Assembly: GCF_001192835.1 (NCBI RefSeq)
Contig: NZ_DF968182.1
Span: 1,180,968 to 1,244,967 of the forward strand
DNA: 64,000 nucleotides
Origin: Lentimicrobium saccharophilum
GTDB lineage: Bacteria > Bacteroidota > Bacteroidia > Bacteroidales > Lentimicrobiaceae
Direction of reading: 5' to 3'
Under the pieces are notes generated by a model. That model searched no databases and had not been told where the DNA came from. It saw only the letters and a list, made by a program, of their open reading frames with translations. Below are positions 9,461 to 20,900 of this stretch, piece after piece. The stretch's first letter is position 1. Each line of letters starts with the position of its first letter. A program made the position numbers and the translations under genes.

Positions 9461-10896
9461 TGCCGTCAGGTGAAACTTAAGACATGATCATTCATTGCTT
9501 CAATACTTTAAATCATTAATAGCTAAAAACCTGATATTGTAACTTTTGTTTGGTAATTGAAGCAATCCGCATCCCCACAACCGGAAGTCTCACCGGCCGC
9601 ATATAAGTAAACAGCCAAAATCTAACCTCCTGAAGCAGGCGGCAAACCATGCAGTTCACCGGAAACTGTCCGGTCAAAGATCTATTTTTCATATCTGCGA
9701 ATCAGCAGATTGCTTGGTATTCTTTGGAAAACGCGCCCGGATATTCAGTTCAGTATGGCGTGCGGGCAGAGTGAAACGAGTGAGTCAGGATTCAGTTATA
9801 AAGAATGCAATTGAATGACTGCTGAACCAAGCGATTAAATATTCGGATTTTAACATTATATCAACGGTAAAGTCCTGCTTGCAAAGGTTGAAATACCAGC
9901 GATATGAAAACAAAGGTACGAAATAATAAATCGGAAATCAAGGTACGGATTTATAAATTCAAACTTTAAATAGAAAAAATTCAATATTAAGGACTTATTC
10001 ATCTGTAAATTTGTATTATCCTGATATATAAATATTTAAACCGACACTTTATCATTTATCCCGAAACAGAGTAAAATATTTTTACGATCAAAAAAAATAT
10101 TACCAGCCTGAGTTGTGAGCAGACAGGAAAAGAAAGCACAAATAGCTGATTCGCATGCTGCTGATTTAATGATATTTAAAATATGATATATCCGTTTTCG
10201 TCTTGTCCCGGAGATTCCGCAGCAAAATCAGTGTAAAAAAATAATCTTCCGGGAATTCAGGTCTGCAGAAATATCTGAATGCATAACTAATTTTTTTTAA
10301 GAAGTTTTAAAATGTTGCTTCCCTGAGCTAAAATATCCTGAAGAACCTCCATTGTTTATGTATTCATGCAATGAAATCATCCTGATTTCCGGGATAAGCA
10401 GCAAGTCACAATTTCTTGAAATAATATGTATAACACAGTATATCTGCATGTTAAAAAGATGGAATTAATCTGGTTACCGGGAACCAAAAGATCTTCCTCA
10501 TGGCTTAAAAAAGATTATCACTGTGAAAACCGGTAATGATTCCTTAAAAAATTACCGGAAAGTTTCAGGGATTTTCAAACTCCCCTCCCGAAAACAGCAG
10601 AATGGGTTTGAAATCATAAATCCGCAACTCTATGGCCGGATTTATAAATCTGAACCAATCCCGTTTGCATGCCGCTTTCCCGCGCTGTACTTTGGTTCTG
10701 CTATAAAAACGATCACCGTGCCGTCCGCGATCTCTCGTAACATCTTGAAATACAGCATTATTATCATTTCCCTATCATTTTAATCACGGCCGGTTTTTCT
10801 CCCATCCTCGCAGATTTTTGATGAATTCAGGTTATTTAATTGATTTTCAGTAGGATAATGCCAATAAACATAATTTATTAACCAAAAAACCGTGTT
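9461..10896. other. Long AT-rich intergenic region upstream of the secreted-protein cluster
   Basis: About 1.4 kb without a convincing gene. The only frame of note (10523-10783, GTG start, 86 codons) has no recognisable domain and covers the conserved element at 10604-10667, so it is probably not coding. The segment is markedly AT-rich between about 9900 and 10350. No tRNA, known riboswitch or terminator was recognised. It separates the AraC regulator from the first large secreted protein and may hold long-range regulatory sequence. Confidence 0.6.
10604..10667 (+). repeat. Conserved upstream element, copy 1
   Basis: A 64-nt block beginning GGTTTGAAATCA and containing GGCCGGATTTATAAATC then GAACCAAT. 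It recurs at 27008-27070 in front of another dockerin-tailed gene. The core starts 263 nt before the ATG at 10897, against 258 nt in the other copy. Shared spacing suggests a cis-regulatory element or a co-duplicated upstream region. Confidence 0.6.
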
Positions 10897-13800
10897 ATGA
10901 GAAAACTTTTTACATTGCTAATTCTGCTGTTCCTATGGGCCGGAAGCTCTTGGGGGCAGGGGCAGGTGAATGCCTACACATTCGTGAGTTCATCTGGCAC
11001 TTATACCGAAATTACCGGAGGAACCCAACTGGGCTCAGGTACAACTATGGATGATGTCAGCTACAATGCCAACAATATCGGATTTACATTTAACTTTAAT
11101 GAAACTAATTTCACACAGTTCAGTGTAAATGCCAACGGCTTTCTTGCTTTTGGTGCAAGTGTCTCCAGCAGTTATGCGGCATTAAGCACCGGATCCTCCA
11201 ACAATGTTATTGCCGCATTTAACGCAGACCTCCAGGGAAATACCGGAGCAACCCTGCGCTATGAGCTTTCCGGAACCACTCCAAACCAGGTGCTGACCAT
11301 TCAATGGAAAGACTTCAGGCATTATGCTGCTGCATCCGAAAGCTACAACTTTCAGGTAAAACTTTATGAAACTACAAATGTAGTTGAGGTAATTTATGGA
11401 ACCATAGTTAAGAACTCCACAGCCAGAACAAAGCAGGTAGGTTTAAGAGGATCCTCCAGTTCTGTGTTCAACAACAGGACGACAACTACAGATTGGGCGG
11501 CGACTACAGCAGGAGCATCCAATTCTGCAAACTGCACATTAACCAGCTCCATCTTTCCCGCAAGTGGTCTGACATTCACATGGACCCCACCGGCAATAGC
11601 CACCCCTCCCAACTGCGCAACCCTGGTCTCCCCTGCCGATGCAGCAACCAATGTACCTGTAAGTACCTCATTAAACTGGGCTTCCGGGGGCGGTGCGCCA
11701 ACTGGGTACAATCTTTACTTTGGAGCCGACGAGTTGCCTGAAGATCCAATCGACCTTGGTCTCGTAACCACTTACGATCCTGCGGGAGATATGGATTACT
11801 CCACTACTTATTATTGGAAAGTTGTTCCCTATAACGCTTTTGGAGATGCTACCGGTTGTCCTACATGGACATTTACCACAGGACCCGACCCGACAGTCAC
11901 TGTATTTCCATTTACCGAAGGGTTTGAAGGCGCGGCATTTCCGCCTTATGGATGGTCACAAATTACAGTTAGTGGTACTAGTCCCTGGATAATGTCCACA
12001 ATAAACCCACATTCCGGATTACAATGTGCCAGGGCTCCATGGGCCTCCGCAGGTGGTGAGCATCTATTGATTACTCCACCCCTTGATTTGAATTCTGTCG
12101 ATTATCGATTGAAATTCTGGTTAATTGGGAGTTCATTGGCCGGAACAGATCTGGAAGTTCAAATTGCTACGAGCAATTCATCTGCCTCCAATTTTTCGAC
12201 AACTCTCGCAACATATATTGCAGGCACAAATATGCCAACAGTTTGGACAGAACAGATAATTGACTTGTCAGCCTACGAGGACATTCAATATATTGCATTC
12301 AGATTGATTGATGATGATGGATATGCTTTTTACATTGATGATGTCACCATTGAAGAAATTCCTGCAACACCCGTATTTTCAGTCAGCCCGTTAACCAAAG
12401 ACTACGGATCAGTAGCTGTCGGTGGGTCATCATCACAGGTATTTACCATTTCCAATACAGGTGGTGGAACATTAGTTATTAACCCTGCCATTTCAGTTAC
12501 AGGCACCGATGCTGACCAGTTTGTACTAACTGATGCCAATTCTTATCCGTTGAGTCTTACCGCTGGCCAGACAGCTACTGTCAGTGTTGCATTTACCCCA
12601 ACTTCCGAAGGCGCAAAAAGTGCCAGCCTTGTTATTGTTGATAACCTGGGGTCGAAGGCTACCAACACTGTTCCACTTACAGGAACCGGCTTTGTTCCTC
12701 CTCCAGGCTCAACCTGCGATAATCCATATCCCACTACGCTTCCACTTGTAGATTTTTCCGGTAATACTTCAACCATGGGAGATGATTATTCAAGCACCTG
12801 GATTACTCCAAGTTCATTATATATGAATGGTGATGATATGGTGTTTGAATTTACCCTGACCGAAGCAGGATATCTTGACGGTTCAATGACAACCACGGAC
12901 TCGTACCTCGGATTGTTTATCCTTGAAGATTGCCCTGATCCTGTATCGCCTGCAGCGGTTATAAGGTCAGCTACCTCCTCCGGGTCTTCTGTTTCGTTTG
13001 CAGATCAGCTAATGCAACCAGGTACATACTTTGCCATCGTTTCCAGCTGGCCAGATCCTCAGTCAATCGAATTCATCCTGAATCTGTCGTTTGAACCCTT
13101 ACCCGACTGCCTTCCCCCGACCGGGCTCTCTGCATCAGTAACATCGACTTCAGCAAACCTTTCATGGACTGAAGCAGGTACAGCCACAGCATGGGAATAT
13201 GTTTACGGAGAAGCGCCGCTGGCAGAGCCAACCGGTTCGGGCACAGCTACTACGTCCAACACTGACAACCCGATTACTTCCCTTGAACCTGGTACAAACT
13301 ATCAGTTTTATGTAAGGGCAAATTGCGGTGATACATACAGTACATGGACCGGACCGGCATCATTCAGCACAACCCAAATTCCTGCCACTTTACCTCTTAC
13401 AGAAGGCTTTGAAAGTGGATTCGGATCATGGGCAGTTGTTAATGGAACGCAGCCAAATACATGGTTTGCCGGCACTGCCGCTGTACCCCACTCCGGAACT
13501 AATTCCGCTTTTATAACCAATGACGGAGGCACTTCATATTCTTATACAATAGATGCAGCAAGTGTTGTGCATCTGTATAGGGACATTGCCTTTACAGGAG
13601 GTGAAGCTGCAGGTTATTCTCTGAAATTCTGGTATAAAGGATTGGCAGAATCCTGCTGTGACTATATGAAGGTATTTATTGTAGATCCATCTACTTTGCC
13701 TGTTGCAGGCACACAGCTGACTACTGGTCAAATCGGAGTCAATTATAATCAACAGGCAGATTATGTTGAAGTCACATTAGCAATACCTAACACTGTAGCA

Positions 13801-16539
13801 GGAACAAAACGTCTGGTATTCAGCTGGAGAAATGACGGTTCTATTGGTCCAAATCCGCCAGTCTCTCTGGATGATATAAGCCTGCAGGTCATAACAACGG
13901 GAGCAGTCAGAGGCGAGGTAACCGATTGTTATACAGGCGCTTTACTGGAAGGTGTTACCGTATCAATTGCCGGTTCCACAACAACGACCGATGCCAACGG
14001 TTATTATGAGTTCCCCGCAATTGCAACAGGCACCTATGACCTGACAGCCAGTCTGTCTGGTTACTTTAACAAAACCATTACCGGTGTAGTTGTTTCAGAA
14101 GGTGCAACAACCACCCAGGATCTCTGCCTGAATATTTATGTTGACCCGCCGCTGAACCTCCAGGCAAGTGTTGAGAATCAGGATGTGCATCTAACATGGA
14201 ATGCACCGGGTGTTGTTCCGGAAAGTTTCACCGATGGCTTTGAAAGCTATACAGATTTCTCGCTTAGCTTTCCCCCATGGTTAAATACTGATATTGACCT
14301 TTCATCAACCTATTCTATCAGTGGCGTAACCTTTACAAATCAAGGTTACACAGGCGCATTTATCACATTTAATCCCGGCACTACTGTGCCTGCGCTGACT
14401 GATGCCGCCTGGCTGGCACATAGCGGCAGTAAATATGCCGCATGTTTCGCTGCTATTACTTTTCCAAATAACGATTGGTTGATCAGTCCTCAGGTTGCTG
14501 TAGTAACCGGATCTCAGCTTAAATTCTGGGCGAAAAGTGTTACTGATGCATACGGGCTTGAGCGCTTCAGGGTAGGAATTTCCACTACTGGCACCGCAAC
14601 GACTGATTTTACAATTATCAGCGCAGAACCATACATAGAAGCACCTTTAGATTGGACAGAATACACCTTTGATCTTTCGGCTTATGTAGGGCAAAATATC
14701 TATGTAGCCATTAATTGTGTTTCAAGTGATGCATTTGTCCTGATGATTGATGACTTCAGTATAGGTGTACCAGGCAAGAATGCTGAGCCAATTATTGCCA
14801 ATCGTCCATCTGACCGGCAATTAGTGAACCTACAGCCACCTACACGGAGTATTGTTAAGGGCTCCAATATAATTTCTGAAAAAGCCAATGTTGCTTTAAT
14901 TGATAATGCAACAGAAAACAACCGTGCACCAATGGCTACTTTAACCGGTTACAATATCTATAAAGATGAAGCATTTCTTGCTTATACCACATTAACAGAG
15001 TATGATGACCTTAACCTCCCGGCCGGCACATACAGCTATACTGTTACGGCTGTTTACACGGAAAGTGAATCAGAACCTGCAGGCCCTGTAACTGTTGAAA
15101 TCATTACATGTAATGTTCCGATCAATGTTCAGGTAGCCGATATTACTCCGACATCCGCCACCATTTCATGGACAGCACCCGATCCTGCCCCTGCCAACGG
15201 CTATGAATATGAAGTCAGAACCGACGGAGATCCGGGCAGCGGGGCAACCGGACTGGCAGCTTTTGGAACTACGGCTGCAGGGGTGACCACCGCCGATATC
15301 ACCGGGCTGGATGATGGAACCGCTTATATGGTTTATGTACGTTCAGTATGCGGGACAGATAATTACAGCAATTGGACAGGCGGAGTGGAGTTCGCCACCT
15401 CCTGCTTTGCACTGAATCTTCCATTCGCTGAAGACTTTGAAGAAACTTCAGCCAATTTAAATTGCTGGGTTATATACAACATTGACCTTGCCGGTACTTC
15501 GTGGGGACTTTCATCCTCTTACAACCATACAGAGGGTGGAACCCTGTCAGCAGCTCATGTTTATGGTCCTTCATCCAATACGGAGGATGGTTACCTTGTC
15601 AGCCCCGGATTGATTATCCCGGCTTCAGGATACATCGAACTCAGCTTCTGGTCATACAACGTATACCCAGGCGATTATGTTAAAAACAGTGTATTGATTT
15701 CTGCAGGCTCACCTGATCCTACTGATGGTGATTATGTTGAAATCTGGTCACCTGCTTCCGTAACTGCCAGTTGGGAACAGACACTGCTGGACCTCAGCGC
15801 CTATCACGGACAAACCATTTACATCGCATTCCGTTATGAAGGCAGTTTTGCGCACACCTGGCATCTTGACGATGTAAGTGTTTCCATCCAGACGCCTCCG
15901 ATTAAAACCCTCAATCTTAAAGCTTACATTGAAGGTTTCTGGAACGGCGTTTCAGCCATGAACCAGGCTCAGGATGTGGATCAGGATGAGAATATCTTCA
16001 ACAAGTTCAGCGGAACCACGGTGGATACCCTCAGTGTTTACCTGGCCGAAGCCGATGCCCCCTGGGCATATCTCTTTGCCGCACATGAAGTCAACATCAA
16101 CACCGACGGCTCCATGATTGTATCGGTTCCTGCAGCCTTCTCGGGCAGCTATTATATTGTAATTGACCACCACAGCAGTGTAGAAACCTGGAGTGCCCTG
16201 CCCGTTGATTTCAGCGGCACCACCATCGATTACGACTTTACCACTGCTGCCGGACAGGCTTACGGATCCAACCAGAAATCAATGGGTACGGTGTGGGCGC
16301 TCTATTCAGGCGATGTAGGCAATGATGAATACATTGAATTCCTTGATGTGGTTCCTGTTTACAACCTGAGTGTTGCCGGCTTCTTCGGATATTCACTCTT
16401 CGACCTTGACGGCAGCGGCTACATTGAATTCCTTGACTATATCATTGCATACAACAACAGTGTAAACGGTGTAGGCATGAACACGCCGCCCAACCCGGCC
16501 AAACGGCCCGGTTTGTTAAAGTTGAAACTGACTGATTAA
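10897..16539 (+). CDS. Giant modular secreted adhesin-like protein with dockerin-like C-terminus
   Basis: 1880 residues, exported by an N-terminal signal peptide (MRKLFTLLILLFLWAGSSWG). Modules read by eye: N-terminal beta domain (24-230), Ig/FN3-like (about 235-330), choice-of-anchor J/cleaved-adhesin (338-487), choice-of-anchor D (491-600, PVFSVSPLTKDYGSVAVGG), a prepeptidase-like beta domain (605-732), FN3 (737-828), a second adhesin module (830-1000), a carboxypeptidase-regulatory-like fold (1001-1080), adhesin (1110-1290), FN3 (1406-1500) and adhesin (1505-1665). The end is a beta-sandwich 'X' module (1669-1805), two calcium-loop repeats from Asp1806 (second loop DLDGSGYIEFLD) and the tail GMNTPPNPAKRPG. 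No enzyme motif and no T9SS tail were seen. Probably a surface structural or binding protein docked to a scaffold (inference). First gene of the cluster. Confidence 0.85.
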   Translation: MRKLFTLLILLFLWAGSSWGQGQVNAYTFVSSSGTYTEITGGTQLGSGTTMDDVSYNANNIGFTFNFNETNFTQFSVNANGFLAFGASVSSSYAALSTGSSNNVIAAFNADLQGNTGATLRYELSGTTPNQVLTIQWKDFRHYAAASESYNFQVKLYETTNVVEVIYGTIVKNSTARTKQVGLRGSSSSVFNNRTTTTDWAATTAGASNSANCTLTSSIFPASGLTFTWTPPAIATPPNCATLVSPADAATNVPVSTSLNWASGGGAPTGYNLYFGADELPEDPIDLGLVTTYDPAGDMDYSTTYYWKVVPYNAFGDATGCPTWTFTTGPDPTVTVFPFTEGFEGAAFPPYGWSQITVSGTSPWIMSTINPHSGLQCARAPWASAGGEHLLITPPLDLNSVDYRLKFWLIGSSLAGTDLEVQIATSNSSASNFSTTLATYIAGTNMPTVWTEQIIDLSAYEDIQYIAFRLIDDDGYAFYIDDVTIEEIPATPVFSVSPLTKDYGSVAVGGSSSQVFTISNTGGGTLVINPAISVTGTDADQFVLTDANSYPLSLTAGQTATVSVAFTPTSEGAKSASLVIVDNLGSKATNTVPLTGTGFVPPPGSTCDNPYPTTLPLVDFSGNTSTMGDDYSSTWITPSSLYMNGDDMVFEFTLTEAGYLDGSMTTTDSYLGLFILEDCPDPVSPAAVIRSATSSGSSVSFADQLMQPGTYFAIVSSWPDPQSIEFILNLSFEPLPDCLPPTGLSASVTSTSANLSWTEAGTATAWEYVYGEAPLAEPTGSGTATTSNTDNPITSLEPGTNYQFYVRANCGDTYSTWTGPASFSTTQIPATLPLTEGFESGFGSWAVVNGTQPNTWFAGTAAVPHSGTNSAFITNDGGTSYSYTIDAASVVHLYRDIAFTGGEAAGYSLKFWYKGLAESCCDYMKVFIVDPSTLPVAGTQLTTGQIGVNYNQQADYVEVTLAIPNTVAGTKRLVFSWRNDGSIGPNPPVSLDDISLQVITTGAVRGEVTDCYTGALLEGVTVSIAGSTTTTDANGYYEFPAIATGTYDLTASLSGYFNKTITGVVVSEGATTTQDLCLNIYVDPPLNLQASVENQDVHLTWNAPGVVPESFTDGFESYTDFSLSFPPWLNTDIDLSSTYSISGVTFTNQGYTGAFITFNPGTTVPALTDAAWLAHSGSKYAACFAAITFPNNDWLISPQVAVVTGSQLKFWAKSVTDAYGLERFRVGISTTGTATTDFTIISAEPYIEAPLDWTEYTFDLSAYVGQNIYVAINCVSSDAFVLMIDDFSIGVPGKNAEPIIANRPSDRQLVNLQPPTRSIVKGSNIISEKANVALIDNATENNRAPMATLTGYNIYKDEAFLAYTTLTEYDDLNLPAGTYSYTVTAVYTESESEPAGPVTVEIITCNVPINVQVADITPTSATISWTAPDPAPANGYEYEVRTDGDPGSGATGLAAFGTTAAGVTTADITGLDDGTAYMVYVRSVCGTDNYSNWTGGVEFATSCFALNLPFAEDFEETSANLNCWVIYNIDLAGTSWGLSSSYNHTEGGTLSAAHVYGPSSNTEDGYLVSPGLIIPASGYIELSFWSYNVYPGDYVKNSVLISAGSPDPTDGDYVEIWSPASVTASWEQTLLDLSAYHGQTIYIAFRYEGSFAHTWHLDDVSVSIQTPPIKTLNLKAYIEGFWNGVSAMNQAQDVDQDENIFNKFSGTTVDTLSVYLAEADAPWAYLFAAHEVNINTDGSMIVSVPAAFSGSYYIVIDHHSSVETWSALPVDFSGTTIDYDFTTAAGQAYGSNQKSMGTVWALYSGDVGNDEYIEFLDVVPVYNLSVAGFFGYSLFDLDGSGYIEFLDYIIAYNNSVNGVGMNTPPNPAKRPGLLKLKLTD
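15905..16520 (+). repeat. X-dockerin-tail coding cassette, copy 1
   Basis: Stretch encoding the beta-sandwich, two calcium loops and GMNTPPNPAKRPG tail. From about 15905 to 16340 it is almost identical at nucleotide level to 30374-30810 in the gene at 27295, with only scattered, mostly silent differences, although the upstream parts of the two genes are unrelated or highly diverged. More diverged cassettes lie at about 25468-26080 and 43345-43960. Confidence 0.85.
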
Positions 16540-16548
16540 TATCATCGG

Positions 16549-16592
16549 ACACACAGCGCCGGAACAAATTCCGGCACTGTGTGTTCCTTTTT
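16549..16592 (+). terminator. Strong intrinsic terminator after the first giant gene
   Basis: ACACACAG and GCCGGAA (16549-16564) pair with TTCCGGC and CTGTGTGT (16569-16584) around a CAAA loop with one mismatch, followed by TCCTTTTTG. It ends the first transcript just before the gene at 16630. Confidence 0.85.
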
Positions 16593-16629
16593 GAGGATCA
16601 CACAAAACCTTGCATATAAAATCAGAGAT

Positions 16630-17877
16630 ATGAAAGAGCAATTTATAAGAAGTATGAAAATAATGCTGACGGGTATCATCCTGATATCAGCCGGCACACT
16701 CCATGCGCAGTTACCTGCATACACGGCCTTTCTGAAAAACGACCTGATGACTGCAAATGATACTTATGAGTTTGACCTCTACCTGACCCGCACCGGCACC
16801 ATACCGCTGGAACTGGCCAATTTTCAGGCGGCCATCCTGGTTGATCCGGCGTTTGTAAACGGGGGGACCATTACACCCGCGATTATAGGGGGCGGCTCAG
16901 AATTAAACACATTGCAGCAACCGGCCTCCATTGGTTTTTCTGCAAGTGAGTCGTGTATAAAAATTGCTCCGGAAATTCCTCCAAGGACCCTTTTTCCCGA
17001 AACCCAGACCTCCTCAACCGACGGAACCATTATTTCGACTGAAGGAACCAGGGTTTGCCGGATCAGGTTATCCAATACCGTGCCTTTTGGCAATACTCAG
17101 ATCAATCCCATCTGGAATTTCACCATCCAGCCCTACCGTACAGCGGTAACCGCTTATACAGGCCCTGAAGATCAGCGTATTAACACATTTATCACGTTGG
17201 CCGAATCTCACAGTAAAACCCTTAATCTTACCTTACTTACCGAGGGGCTTTACAATCCGACAACCGGTCTGCTGAACAAAACACAGGATGTTGATGATGA
17301 TTACAATAGCTGGGATAATTTCCCGGGATTGGTAGCAGATACGCTCTCCATACTGCTGGCGCAGACAAGTTCACCCTGGAATATCCTTTGGGCTGTTCAC
17401 GGCGTGAGCCTCAATCAGACCGGCCATTGCAGGATTCCGGTGCCCGGGAATATGAACGGCACCTATTACATAGTTGCAAAACACCGCAACAGCGTTGAAA
17501 CCTGGTCAAAGGCCGGCGGCGAATCTTTTGCTTCGGGCATTACCTCATTCGACCTGAGCAGTGCTTCTTCACAGGCATTCGGGCAGAACCTGAAACCGGT
17601 GACGGGCGGCAAATATGTAATTTTTTCGGGTGATGTAAGTTCTTCGACCCCATCAGTTCAGGACGGCTATATTGATTTCTTCGACCTGACACAGATATAC
17701 AACCTCAATGTTAACAGTGCTTACGGATATCAGGCATCTGACCTTACCGGAGAGGGCTTTGTAGATATTGTCGACCTGATCATGGTTTACAACAACAATA
17801 TTAACGGTGTAGGCATGAACACGCCGCCCAACCCGGCCAAAAGGCCCGGAACCTCAAACGTACAGCTCACTGAGTAA
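16630..17877 (+). CDS. Secreted cohesin-like plus dockerin-like protein (possible adaptor)
   Basis: 415 residues. ATG at 16630 (MKEQFIRSMKIMLTGIIL, cleavage near LHAQ) is preferred; an in-frame GTG at 16579 lies inside the terminator stem. After the signal peptide, a domain at about 30-190 (KNDLMTANDTYEFDLYL, then AAILVDPAFVNGG) resembles both cohesin-type beta sandwiches and the N-terminal domain of the large scaffolds at 17936 and 31067. Next come the X module (about 196-325), a divergent dockerin-like repeat from Asp335 (the first loop interrupted by an insertion, the second DLTGEGFVDIVD) and the tail GMNTPPNPAKRPG. A protein with both halves of the proposed interaction could bridge scaffold and clients. 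The cohesin assignment is by eye and uncertain; secretion and the shared C-terminus are clear. Confidence 0.78.
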   Translation: MKEQFIRSMKIMLTGIILISAGTLHAQLPAYTAFLKNDLMTANDTYEFDLYLTRTGTIPLELANFQAAILVDPAFVNGGTITPAIIGGGSELNTLQQPASIGFSASESCIKIAPEIPPRTLFPETQTSSTDGTIISTEGTRVCRIRLSNTVPFGNTQINPIWNFTIQPYRTAVTAYTGPEDQRINTFITLAESHSKTLNLTLLTEGLYNPTTGLLNKTQDVDDDYNSWDNFPGLVADTLSILLAQTSSPWNILWAVHGVSLNQTGHCRIPVPGNMNGTYYIVAKHRNSVETWSKAGGESFASGITSFDLSSASSQAFGQNLKPVTGGKYVIFSGDVSSSTPSVQDGYIDFFDLTQIYNLNVNSAYGYQASDLTGEGFVDIVDLIMVYNNNINGVGMNTPPNPAKRPGTSNVQLTE

Positions 17878-17935
17878 CAGCAGGGCATTAACATATTTTC
17901 AACAATAATCCCAAGTCAATTTAAAACCAAACATT

Positions 17936-20900
17936 ATGAAAAAATCAAAACTCTTCCTAAGCATGAAAGTGCTTCTGACCTTGTTGGCTCTTTTTGCCTT
18001 GGCCGGGGCACAGGCTCAGCCTGTTGCTTCCTCCGAGGTGATTCTTGCCAATGATGAGATAATCAGCCCCAATGTGATTGAATTTGACCTGTATGTCAAG
18101 TCAACCAACAATGTCGATTTTCCTGACGGCTTCCCCTATGGCGGGGGGCAGTACAGGATTAACTTCAACCCGGCCATCCGCAACGGGGCCAATACCCAGA
18201 TCTTTTTCGAAATGATCCCGGGCACTACCGGGTTAACGAACACGGCACAGGCTCCGCCTTCTGTTACCAATCCCTCTCTGGCCCAGAGTTTTGTCAGGCT
18301 TACCGGGCCTTTACCGGTGGCCTACGGCGCAGCTTCAATTATTTCACCAACCGGTAACGGTACCAGGATCATCAGGTTAAGGATGACCAGCAGGGATAAC
18401 ACAAACCAGACTCCGGTTCCATTTACTCCAGGTATCGCACCATCCCTTGTCCTTTCAACCTCGGCTCCCGGGGCTACAACAACCTCCTATGTTATTCCCG
18501 CGGGAACCGTATTGTTCTGCAGCCCACAGGTATTGACTACCTTACTGAACAATCTCCCGCCCAACCCGGCAGGAAGCCCGCCCCTGGCCTTTAACGTGAC
18601 AGGCGGAGGCTCATACTGCCAGGGCCTCGCAGGATTACCTGTCGGACTGGAAGATTCAGAACTTGAGGTCAATTATGAACTGCTGCTTGGCGGAGCCCCC
18701 ATGGTTCCTCCCGTTATTGTTGGTGGAACCGGTGAGGCCATCACTTTTGGCGATCAGCTGGCAGGAGTCTATACGGTCACCGGAACCAATGCTTTCGGAT
18801 CAACACCGATGACCGGTGAGGCAGTCATTACTGAAATGCCGCTGGTAACGTCTACCGTAGCGATTGCTGCAGATCCGGCCGGACCTGTCTGCCAAGGAAC
18901 TACGGTAACCTTTACCGCAACCCCGGTGAACGGCGGCGACCAGCCGGCCTATGAGTGGTTTGTTGGCGGCGTTTCCCAGGGCATCGATTTTTCAGGTTCA
19001 TTCTCCTATGTCCCTGTTGACGGAGATGCCGTTTATGTTGTAATGATCCCCGACATCCTGTGCTCGGCAGGAAATGCCACTTCTAATACCATAGATATGG
19101 TGGTTGAAGAACCGCTCCCGGTCAGCGTAAGCATTGAAGCCGACGATACCGAGGTATGCGCAGGCACCAGCGTTACATTCACCGCCACACCGATGAACGG
19201 GGGAACCCCTGACTACCAGTGGTACCTGAATGGCAACACGGTCGGCAACAACAGCGCCATCTATAGTGTCATTCCGGAAAACGGAGACCAGGTCTACGTA
19301 GTGATGAACTCAAGCCTGGGATGCACCACCGGCAACCCCGCCACTTCTAATACCATAGCAATAACTGTCAATCCGCTGCTGACACCATCAGTAAGCATTG
19401 TAGCTGATCCCGCCGGCGCCGTTACAACAGGAACAACCGTAACATTTACAGCTACTCCTGTATACGGAGGTGTACCCACCTATGAATGGTTTGTTAACGG
19501 AAGCTCTGTAGCCACAGGAAATCCCTATGCTTACATTCCGCTAAATGGCGATGAGGTATATGTTATAATGACCAGCACTGAAGCATGCGTCACCACAGCT
19601 ACTGCCGTTTCTGATATTATCACCATGGTGGTTGAAGACGTGATACTGCCTCCTGTTGCCTTTGAAATGACAGGCGGAGGCTCATACTGTGAAGGAGAGG
19701 ATGGCGTTGTGGTCGGACTATCGGGATCTGAGATCGGGGTAACTTACACCCTCTATCAGGATGCCGTAGCAGTGGCTTCGACACCCGGGACAGGCGCTGC
19801 CCTTGACTTTGGGCTCAGACTCGAAGGCGTTTATACCGCCAGCGGAACCAATTCGGGAGGGACTACAGATATGACCGGAAGCGCCATTGTGATCGAAAAT
19901 GCACTGCCGGATGTTACCTGTCCCACCGATATGGATGTTTGTATCAATGCAGGCGGTCAGACGCTTGCCGGCGGCAGCCCCACAGGCGGGGTGTATTCAG
20001 GCACAGGTGTAACTGACGGTATTTTCTATCCCGCAGTTGCAGGTGTTGGAGCACATACCATAACCTATACCTATGAAGATATGGAAACCGGATGCTCCGA
20101 TTTCTGCACCTTTACAATTACCGTTCTTGACATACCTGCCGCTGCCGGACTTATTGCTGGCCCGGCCACGGTTACCGAAGGAGATATGGGCGTAGCCTAT
20201 AATGTCGGCGTGATAGCCAATGCCACTTCTTATGTCTGGGTTTACTCAGGAACCGGAGTTACCATCTTCGGAACCGGCAACATGATTACCCTCGACTTTG
20301 CCATCGGGGCAAGCAGCGGAGTATTATCCGTTTACGGTGTAAACAGCTGCGGAATGGGTGTTGAATCATTCTTTGACATTACCGTTGAACCCCAGGTTAT
20401 CTCCTGCACGGAAACTACCTGGACCGGACTTATTGATGAAGGCTGGTTTAATATCGGCAACTGGGATCCCTGCGTACCAACCGCAGAAACGGATGTAACC
20501 ATCCCCGGCGGGGTACCCAATTTCCCGACACTTACCGTACCTGCCGAATGCGCCAGCATCCTGATTCTTGACGGTGGTTCATTTATTGGTGCCGAGAACC
20601 TGACTGTGGCCGAAGCCGAAGTACAGCGCTATTTTGCCAACTCCGACTTCCACTTCCTGTCATCGCCGGTCACCAACATTAACTTTGGCACCGTATTCCC
20701 GCTGAACCAGGATGCCGTATGGGCACGCGAATATGACGAGCCTTCAGGCGACTGGGTCAATCTGTTTGTGTATGACTTTATGGAAGTGGGTCTTGGTTAT
20801 TCCATCGAAATGACCGAGCCTCAGATGGCCCTCTTCCCGGGCGTATTCAACAGCGCTGATGTTACCAAAACCCTTTCGTACCAGAATATGGGCGGTGATC

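Noticed and set aside
10523-10783. 86-codon open frame with GTG start in the long intergenic region
   Set aside because: No signal peptide, domain or ribosome-site support; it runs through the conserved upstream element, whose other copy at 27008 does not keep the same frame.
9461-10896. tRNA or structured RNA gene in the long intergenic region
   Set aside because: No cloverleaf, CCA end or known riboswitch core could be recognised by eye.
15952-16173. Minus-strand frame opposite the dockerin cassette, repeated at 25514 and 30421
   Set aside because: Recurs only because the plus-strand coding cassette is repeated; the plus strand carries clear domain signatures.
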